19,147 nt of DNA, from the NCBI GenBank assembly GCA_049969475.1, contig JBMFOU010000039.1:1-19147 (forward strand), given 5' to 3'. This document shows, in pieces, positions 7,096-16,600 of the stretch (its first letter is position 1; the number at the start of each line of letters is the position of its first letter). The DNA is from UBA2030 sp049969475 (GTDB taxonomy: Bacteria; Bacteroidota; Bacteroidia; Bacteroidales; TTA-H9). The position numbers and the translations under genes were made by a program. Below the pieces are notes generated by a model. It worked only from the letters and a program-made list of their open reading frames with translations. It searched no databases and was not told the origin of the DNA.

Positions 7096-7110
7096 ATGAC
7101 AACGTGTCAT
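7096..7110. repeat. Inverted repeat overlapping the zinc-ribbon gene start
   Basis: ATGACA (7096-7101), spacer ACG, TGTCAT (7105-7110) is a perfect 6-bp inverted repeat whose right arm reaches into the ATG at 7109. The downstream protein has a predicted DNA-binding region, so self-regulation is a natural hypothesis. The left-arm ATG is in a different frame and meets a stop after six codons. Confidence 0.4.
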
Positions 7111-7507
7111 GATTGAGATTTTGCGTAATATAAGTTGTCTGGAGTTTGAGAATAAATTTAGCACGACGGAGGCTTGCCTTGAGTTTATTGCCTCGTATAA
7201 GTGGAAGGAGGGTTATGTATGTCGCAAATGTGGTCATACACATTATTGCGAGGGTCCCACACCTTTTTCGCGTAGATGCACACGTTGTAAACACAACGAA
7301 TCGGCGACAGCCCATACCGTTTTTCACCGCTGTCGTATTCCGCTCACAGAAGCCTTTAAAATGACATGGCTGGTTTGTAGCCGGCCAAAGATTAGCACTT
7401 ATGAACTGGCACATCAGTTCAATATCCGGCAAATGACCTGTTGGAGACTCAAACATAAGATTGAGGAATGTATGGCTGAGATGAATTATCTTACTGATAA
7501 AGAGTAG
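7109..7507 (+). CDS. Orphan IS1595-type transposase N-terminal domain (zinc ribbon plus helix-turn-helix)
   Basis: A 132-residue protein matching only the N-terminal part of IS1595-family transposases. A zinc ribbon is formed by C38-x2-C41 (VCRKCGHTHY) and C57-x2-C60 (RRCTRCK), then the family-like TAHTVFH.. ..PL stretch (68-79), then a helix-turn-helix-like region (about 95-122, STYELAHQFNIRQMTCWRLK). In transposases of this family the DDE catalytic domain follows and brings the total to about 300 residues; here the frame stops at 7507 and a terminator follows within 50 nt. I see no flanking terminal inverted repeats, direct repeats or catalytic remnant. It is either a decayed element or a domesticated DNA-binding protein; the open frame and intact zinc ligands favour the latter. 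ATG 7109 is the only start covering the full domain. Confidence 0.75.
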   Translation: MIEILRNISCLEFENKFSTTEACLEFIASYKWKEGYVCRKCGHTHYCEGPTPFSRRCTRCKHNESATAHTVFHRCRIPLTEAFKMTWLVCSRPKISTYELAHQFNIRQMTCWRLKHKIEECMAEMNYLTDKE

Positions 7508-7550
7508 TTTTTTTATAGATAACTAACCTCAGGAATACTGTTCAGGAAAA

Positions 7551-7596
7551 ATAAAACAGGCCGGGCTTAGGATTTTCTGCACCGGCCTTATTTTAT
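7551..7596. terminator. Bidirectional terminator between the zinc-ribbon gene and the giant PKD gene
   Basis: AGGCCGG (7558-7564) pairs perfectly with CCGGCCT (7582-7588) around a 17-nt loop. The stem extends after a small bulge through ATAAAA (7551-7556) and TTTTAT (7591-7596). On the plus strand the GC stem is followed by TATTTTATT; on the minus strand it is followed by TGTTTTAT. It can therefore end both convergent transcripts. The rest of 7508-7626 holds no gene. Confidence 0.75.
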
Positions 7597-7626
7597 TGAG
7601 GAACTTAGTTAGCGCAAGGTAGAGTT

Positions 7627-10600
7627 CTATCTTAAGAGCAGCACAGAACCCTTATAGAACTCCTTGTCATTGAACATGTCATACACAGTTATCGTCCAGA
7701 TATATACCCCAACGGGACTATCTACCCCCTTAAACTTACCATCCCATCCTTCATTAGGATCGGTAGTCTCGAACAGGAGTTCACCCCAGCGATTGTAAAT
7801 CTGGAAGAGATATTTTCCCGGTTTCAGGTACTTGCCCAATGGTCTGAATACTTCATTTCGGCCATTCTGGTTGGGCGTGAATGCATTGGGGATGAAAAAG
7901 CGCAGTTCGGGGTATACTCTCAGATTTTTAGTTATCTGGTTTACACAACCATTTTCATCAGTAACCCTCAGGGTGATAGCATAATTTCCTGTGTCAGCAA
8001 ATTTGTGTAAGGGGTTCATAGCCAATGTATCCCTGCCATCACCGAAGGTCCAATACCACTGTTTAATGGTTGAAGAGGTTCCGAAGCTAGCATCGAGGAA
8101 ACGGGCCTCTTCTAATAAGGGTCTGATGCTGTCGGGTTTAAAGCTAAATTCGGCTACTGGTAGTGAGTGGATGGTGATTTGCAGCGTATCGGCATTGGGA
8201 CATTCAGCATTGGAGTAAACGGTGAGCATCACATTCCAGGTACCAGAAACGAAGGAGTGTTCCACTTGCGGGATGGTAGTCTCGACCGTCGTGCCATCAC
8301 CGAAATTCCAGACATAACGGTTAGCCTGCTGATTACTGGTTTCGCTTAGGGTGAGCGTTAGCGTATCAGCACAGAATACAGTCCCCGGTGCTGCCAGCAT
8401 AGCCCCTGGCAAAAGGGCAGGTTTGATAACCTTTGAGGCAGTGTCGGTACATCCGAAAGTGTTGGCCACACTCAAAATCACGGTGTAGGAAGAAGTGTCA
8501 GCAAATTGGTGTACCGGATTTTGTAGGGAAGAGGTCGTACCATCGCCAAAGTTCCAAAGCCATTGCGTTAGAGGAGCTCCGGGCGTGAGGGTTTGGTCTT
8601 GGAATACTACCGGAACACCATAACAACTTGGTGTGTGCACAAAGCCAGCACGCGGTCCAGGATAAACAGTGACCTTCATTTCAGCGGTGTCCATGTATAG
8701 CGTGCTACCAGTGTTTGCTGTAATAATCTGGCGTATGGTGTAGGAACCATGGTTATTGTAAGTATGAATAAGGGTATCCAGACGTACGGGAGAGCTTATC
8801 TGTGTGCCATCGCCTAAATCCCAGTACCAATTGGAAATATTGACAGCACCCGAACCGGCTGCTGACATATCAATGATAACGACTGGTTGGCCGGAGCAAA
8901 CCTGGGGATTAGCGTTGAATCCAGCCTGCAGACAGCTAAAGCGGATAACCTCTTGTTGCAGGGTGGCACTGCATCCGTTGGAATTGGTAACCGTGAGGCT
9001 GGCTTGATATACACCACCTTCCTCACCATATAAATGGGTCAGATTAGGTGAGTTGGGAGCGAAAATAAGCGTGTCATTGCCATCCCCAAATTTCCAGTGC
9101 CAGCTTACTATGGAGTCGCTATTGGGCTGACTGAAATCGGTAAACACTGTGGGATCCTGGCAACCGGCCGGAGGTGCCGTGAAGGCGACCAAAGGCGGCT
9201 GATCGACAAGGATTGGCTTGAAGGCCATAGCCTGGCAGCCGTTCTGATTCCAGGCCTTCATTTGCACGTAGTAAAGTCCGGGTTGGGAATAAACATGTCG
9301 CCCAACGTATTGGGTCGAGGTTTGTCCGTCGCCAAATGTCCATTCTGTCTGAAGCAACGTATCACCCAAAGGTAGAATCACTTGAGGAGTGAAAATAACG
9401 GTGTCGCCATAGCAGTTGTTCTGAAGGGTAAAGTCCACCTCAAGACCATGTTTCACGAAAATAGTGTCAAACACCGTATCCCTGCAGCCCCTGGCATCAG
9501 TTATAGCCAACATAACTGTGTAGCTGGTATTGGTAATGGGGTAGAAATAGTAAGGATTTTGCTGGGTACTGTAGCTCTGGCCCGGATAGTTGAAATCCCA
9601 CATCCAGCTTGTCACATTGGTGCCTACACCCACTGATTCATCCTTGAAGTAAACCAGTCCTGCTGTGCACGTGGTGTCCTTGTAAGTGAATGCTGCATTG
9701 GGTAAAGGATAAATTTCCAATACATGACTTACAGAGTCGGTGCATCCCCGGATGTCGGTGGTTGTGAGGGTGGCTATGTAAAGTCCGAGGTTGGTGTATA
9801 TGTGCTGGATGTTGGGCGAATTGGGGGCATAAATGGTTGTATCACTTCCGTCGCCGAATCTCCAGGTCCAGGAGGCGATAGGATTGTCGGTAGTCTGGCT
9901 CTGGTCGGTGAATGAAATGGCCGTGTTTTGGCAGGTGGCCGGAGTATATGCAAACTGCGGAATGGGCAGGGAGTCCACCTTTACGGGTAAGGTAATAAAG
10001 GCTGCACAGCCGTTGGTATCGCCGACCATTAGGGTTACCATGAAAAGACCTGGATGAGTGTACTTATGCGCAGGATTCTGCATTGTAGAGGTATCGTAAA
10101 CCCCTGACATCGGGTCACCAAAACTCCAATACCAGCTATTCAGCTCACCATAAGGCAGGAAGCTGAGATCGGTGAAGTGCGTCGTATCTCCAAAACACAC
10201 AGTGTCGTAGGCAAAATCAGCCAGCGGCAAAGGATATACAATTACCGGTTGGAGCGTGGTGTCGAAACAACCGTTACTGTTGCTGACAATAAGCCTTACC
10301 ATGAAGGTGTCAGCCTGAGCATATAGATGAGTAGGATTGGGTAGGGTGGAATTGGTGCCGTCGCCAAAGTCCCAATTCCAACTTGTAATAATACCCGATG
10401 GAGTAGTTGCCTGAGAGGTGAAGTAAGTAACCATACCCTGGCACACGGGTGCAGCACTGAAGGCAGCTACCGGCGGGCCGTATACTGGTACCTGCTGAGT
10501 TTGCATATTGCTGCAACCAAAGGATGAGTACGCGGTGAGAGTTACCGTGAAGGTGGTATCATTTACAACAGAGGAATAGACATGTGTAGGATGTTGCAAA

Positions 10601-13600
10601 GTAGAGGTTGCACCATCACCAAAATCCCAGTTCCATGCAGTGATAGCTGTTCCTCCCGGAGTATAGGATAGATCAGTAAAATAGGTAGTGTCGTTGGAGC
10701 AAGCTGTTGTATAAATAAAGTTAACTGTTGGCTTGGGCCTGATTGTCAGGACTCGGCTGGCATCGCTCTGACAGCCTGAAGCGGTGGTAGCCATGAGCGA
10801 AACGGTATAATTGCCGGCTGCGTTGTAAACATGGAAAGGATTCATCAGTGTGGATGTATCAGCCGTTCCAGAAGCTGGATCTCCAAAGTACCAGAGGAAG
10901 GAACTACCTGCCAGGGGAGTGGTCAGGTTGGTGAAGAAAACAGTATCCTGAGCGCAAAGTGTGTCGCTCTGCGTTGTAAAGTTGACCACTGGCAGGGCAT
11001 TCACCAGGGCTGTCCCCATGTCTGTAGCCTGACATCCATTAGCAGCAGTCACCGTTAGTGTAACATTGTAGCTCCCCGGGCTGGCATATACGTGTTGTGG
11101 ATTCTGAATACCGCTGAGCGTACTTCCATCTCCAAAGTTCCATAGCCATCCTGTAATCGTGCTGCCTTGTGGTTGACTAAGGTCAGTAAACTGCGTAGCC
11201 TGACCCTTGCAAACCGTAGTGGAGGTGAAATCTGCCACTGGCAAGGGGTGAATCGTTATGGTTTTTCTTAAAGAATCTACGCAGTTATTGCTATTCCATG
11301 CAATCAGTGTAACCTGATATGTACCAGCTGAAGTGTAGGTGTGAATCGGATTCGCTTGGGTAGAGGTGTTTCCATCGCCAAAGCGCCACAGATACTGCGT
11401 TACCGTTCCTCCATTACCCTGGGTCTGGTTCACGAAACTAACTCCTGCGCCTGCACAGGTTTGGGGATTCCAGGTGAAGTTAACACTTGGGGTTGGTATT
11501 ACGGGTACAGCTTTGGTAATATAGTTGGAGCACAGGTTGTTGTTTGTAACTACCAGGGTAACCGAGTAAGTTCCTGGGGACGCATAAACATGCACCGGTG
11601 CCGGCCCGCTTCCGTTGTCACCATCTCCGAAATCCCAGGCATAGCTAACCACATTGGGGGCTGTGTTTAAGGCCTGGAAATGGGTGGTGTCGCCTGAGCA
11701 TGCAATATCGAAAGAAAAGTCAGGCTGTGGGAAAGGATCAAAAATTACCGGTTTGGTGAGAGTGTCGCTGCAACCGTTTGAATTCGTTACTATTAACCTT
11801 ACCTGGTAGGTGCCGGGTAGAGTATATACATGCCATGGATTTTGTTGGGTGGAAGTATTGAACATTCCACTGGCAGGGTCTCCGAAATTCCAACGCCACA
11901 AGGTTATCAGACTCCCTCCACCAGCAGAGGCATCAGTGAAAAAGACCGTATCACATTGAGGGATACTGTAGTTGAAATTAGCCAAGGGTACTCCATATAC
12001 GGTAACCTGTTGGTTTTTAGAACTTATGCAGCCATTGGCATCAGTAACCTGAAGCGAAACATTGTAGATTCCTGCTAAAGTGTACAAATGCGCCGGATTC
12101 TGTGATGTCGAGTTGTTGCCATCGCCGAAATCCCAGTACCAGCTTACAATAGGAGTATTACCTGCGGGCAAAGAAGCATCCATAAAGTGAGTGCTATTGC
12201 CCTGGCATGGGGTATCAAAGGTAAAGTCGGCAATGGGTGAGGACGGAATGGTAACTTGTTTCACCCCATTCGACTGGCAGCCTTGTGAATTTGTTATTAA
12301 CAGAGAAACTAGATAAATGCCTGAATTTTGGTAAGTATGAACCGGATTCTGGCTTGTGGAGGTTCCACCATCTCCAAACTGCCACTGCCATTGAGTGATG
12401 GGCACGCCATTGTTTATCGAGAGATCTGTAAATTGAGTCAGATCTCCCTGGCAGCCAGTTGTGTAAGTAAAGTTAGCCTGGGGTGTAGTGATGGTTAATG
12501 AGCTTATAGCTGTATCAACACATCCGGCAGCCGTCCACACCACCAGAGTTACCTGATAGGTACCCGGTTGATTGTAAATATGTACAGGATTATTAAGGGT
12601 AGATACATTGTTGAATCCAGAGGCAGGGTCACCGAAATTCCATAGCCAGGCATTGATGAGTGTATCTTGCGAGAGGCTTAGGTCGGTGAAGGAAACATGA
12701 TTGCATTGGGTGATGCTGGTGTTGAAATTAGCTTCCGGAGATGCATATACTTTCACCTGACGAATGCGTGTGGCCTGACATCCCCTATTGTCAGTGATCT
12801 GAAGTTGAACAAGATAATTACCCGGTGTGTTAAAGGCTTGAGTGGGATTTTGTAAAGTTGAGGTATTGCCATTGCCGAAATCCCAATTCCACTGGATGAT
12901 AGTAGAACCAGCTGCAGCACTGCTGAGGTCCGTAAAGCTGATGGACTGATCGGGGCAGTTGGGAGCTGTGTAACTGAAGTTTGCAATGGGTTGATTATTA
13001 ATGGTTACCTGCTTGGTAACTGTTGCTGAACATCCCAGACTGGTCTGTATCGTGAGCGTTACCCAGTAAATTCCTCCTGCGCTATACTGATGGATGGGGT
13101 TTGGCTGTGTGGAGGTACTTCCATCACCGAAATTCCATAGCCGCGAGGTAATAGTTCCATAATTGGAGTAGGATAAATCGATAAACTGGGTTCCAGCGCC
13201 GGCGCAGAGGGTTGAACTGTCAATGCTGAAGTTGGCAACCGGGGCTGCAATTTCAACATTTCTGAAAGTCGTGTCGCTACATCCTTCACTGTTAACGACC
13301 ATCAGCCTTACATTGAACGAGCCAGGTTGGCTGAAGGTGTGAACAGGATTTTGCAAAGTCGAAAGGTTGGCACTTCCGCTGCCGGGATCATTGAAGTTCC
13401 AGTACCAGCTGTTGATGTTCAGCTGCGGATCGTACGACATGTCGGTAAATTGCACATCGTTGCAGGTGAGATTATTGAAAATGAAAGCAGCATTAGGAGA
13501 CGAATAAACAGTTATATTTTGAATCTTAGCATTCGTGCAGCCGTTGTTGTCAGAAACAGTGAGTGTAACTGTATAAATACCTGCAGAGGGATACAGGTGA

Positions 13601-16600
13601 ACCGGGTTAGTTGTGTGGGAAGAGGTACCGTCCCCAAAATTCCACGTATAGTTTGCTGCCCCTCCTCCGCCTGCAAAACTAGTCAGATTGATGAATCGGG
13701 TACTATCGCCGGCGCAGTTGGGCCTGAGGTAGTCGAAATTAACCAGAGGCAGGGGATTTACCGTAACAGGTTTTAATACAGAGGCTATGCAACCATTCGT
13801 ATTGGTAACAGTAAGGGATACATTATAAACCCCCGGGCCCGGGAAGGTGTGGTAAGGGAATGGGAGCGTAGAACTTGTTCCATCTCCAAAATCCCAATAC
13901 CACTGATTGATGTTGCTACCCACTGAATAACTCAGATTATTGAAATAAATTGGACTTCCCGAGCAGGCTGTATCGGCCTCGAAATCAGCTACTGGTGATG
14001 GAATAATCAACACGGGCTGGGTAATAGAATTGCTACAACCATTGGCATTGGTAATCGTGAGGGTTACCTGATACAATCCTGTAGAAGTGTAAATGTGCGT
14101 GGGATTTTGCAGGGCAGAGTAGTTATTACCACCCGAGATTGGATCTCCGAAATCCCATGCCCAGGCAGTAATTGCAGCTCCTGCTCCGTTGCTATAGTCC
14201 GTGAAATAAGTATTCTGATTTTGACATTCGTTGGAGAACTGGAATTGGGCGGTAGGCAGATTGTTCACAGGTACCATACGGGTTCGGCTGGCCTGACACC
14301 CATTGGCGTCGGTTACCGTAAGGGTTACCATGTATTGTCCTCCCAGCAGGTAAGTGTGGCTTGGATTGGGTTGTGAAGAGGTATTTCCATCGCCAAAATC
14401 CCATAGCCATGACACGATGGGATATACTGAGGGAGTGCTCAGATCAGTAAATGAAGTGGCGTTTCCAACACAAGTCGTGCTAAAACTGAAATCGGCGGTG
14501 GGTCCAGGCTCTACATTGAGCGTTTGCCATATCGTATCGGAGCATGCTGATGAGGTAACAATAATTAATTGTACCGTGTAAACACCTGGTGCAGAGAATA
14601 CATGAGTCGGATTTTGTAGAGTGCTTGTATTGGAAGCTCCCGAAGCCGGGTCTCCGAAATTCCACTTCCACTGAACAATGCTTCCTGAAGTGGTCAAGCT
14701 TTGGTCGGTGAACTGCGTGGCCTGGGGATAGCAATTATTAGCGTAGCTGAAAGCAGCCACTGGCGGGGTGCCATTAACCAGAGGCTTGTTGATCGAATGA
14801 GAGCACCCATTGGCATTGGTTACCTGGAGGGTTACTACATATGTTCCAGGGGAGGTATACAGATGAACTGGATGTTGGTCACCGGAGGTGCCACCATCAC
14901 CAAAGTCCCACAGCCAGCTTATTATAGCGGCTCCATTGCCCAACGATTGGTCCGTAAATTGAACCTCTGTATTGCCGCATAAATTATTTAAAAAACTGAA
15001 CTGGGCTGTTGGCAAGGGTAGCACATCGACAGGCTGAATAATCGTAGCCTGACATCCTGTGGCATCAGTTACAGTGAGGGTAGTGTTGAAAGTGCCTGCA
15101 AATGGGTATGTATGCACAGGATTTTGCAGGTTGCTCCCATTGCCATCTCCAAAATTCCACAACCATTGCGTAATACTACCATTGATAGAAGTTGATTGAT
15201 CAGTGAACTGGGTGCCTGAACCCATACAAGCATTTGTGAAGGTGAATCCAGCCGTGGGAAGTGAGAGCACTTGTACGGGCAGGGTTACTGAATCGGCACA
15301 TCCCAGGCTGTTCGTGACAATCAGTGTAGCTAGGTAGGTTCCAGGACTAGTGTAGGTGTAGCTTGGATTCTGAAGCGATGATTGCGAGCCATCTCCGAAA
15401 TTCCACATCCACGATGTGATGTTTCCCGAATTGGTAAACGATTGGTCGGTAAACTGGGTGGGCGAACCCAGGCAGGCTGTGCTTGCTGAAAAAGCAGCTG
15501 TGGGTTTAGCAAAGAGTACTAATAACTGGGAAGTTTGATTCTGGCAGCCATGACCATCGTTCACCGTGAGGCTAACTGTGTAATTTCCAGCAGAAGCATA
15601 AGTATGAATTGGGTTTTGCAGGTTGCTTGTGTTTCCATCCCCGAAATCCCATAGCCACTGGCTGATCGGGCCCGGAGTCTGGTCAAAAAACGACATCGTA
15701 CTGTCGGCGCAAGTACTCTGGAAAGTGAAAGCAGGCTGGGGCAGGGGATACACTTCCACTAAATGTGAGGATCCTTGGGTACAACCCGCTGTATCTGTTA
15801 TCTGCAGCATCACCTGATAAATGCCAGGAAGGTTGTACTTATGGCTCACTTGCATTCCTGAGCCTGAGGTCCCATCCCCGAAATTCCACTGTACCGAAGC
15901 GACATTAACACCGGGCGTGAGCATCTGGGCCGTGAAATGAGTGCTGTCACCAAGGCAAACGGTGTCGTAAACGAAATCTACACTCCAACCTGGTAATATA
16001 CTGATTGTTTCGCTGTGTGAGTCGCTGCATCCCGCCTGGGTGCTCACCGTGAGAGTTACATTATAGCTTTGATTCGGAACAAATACATGCTGAGGGTTCT
16101 GCTGCGTGCTATAACTTCCATCGCCAAAATCCCACAACCAGCTAATTATGGGTGAAGTTGTGATTACCGTTGTGTCGGTAAATTGCACAATATTGGTATT
16201 GCAGGGGTTGTTCCAGGTAAATCCGGCCATCGGAAGTTGGTCTACCAATACATTTTTAGTAACACTTGCCACACAACCATTTTGATTAGTGATGGTAAGG
16301 GTTACTGGTATTTGGCCGTAAGTGGGAAAAGTATAGGTGGGATTTTGAAGGGAAGAGTGTATGCCCCCACCAAAGTCCCAATCCCAGGTTACCACCGGGC
16401 TAACCGAAGTGGTTAAATCTGTCAGCTGGGTGGGTTGACCATAGCATGCAGTATCATAGGTAAAATCAGCTACGGGACCAGGGAAAGTATTCACCAGTTT
16501 CACAATCGTATCGGTGCAGCCCAATGCATTAATTACCACTAATCTAACCTGATAGGTTCCAATGGATGTAAATATGTGCTCGGGATTTTGCACGGAGGAA

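Noticed and set aside
7034..7456. 140-codon minus-strand frame opposite the zinc-ribbon gene
   Set aside because: No recognisable domain; the plus strand encodes a clear zinc ribbon with correctly spaced CxxC pairs.
13327..13776. 149-codon plus-strand frame, the longest antisense frame over the giant gene
   Set aside because: It lies entirely opposite the PKD coding sequence, and similar antisense frames recur across the array. Repeated codon patterns (FGDG, NGC, QNP) produce long open antisense frames; no protein family is recognisable.
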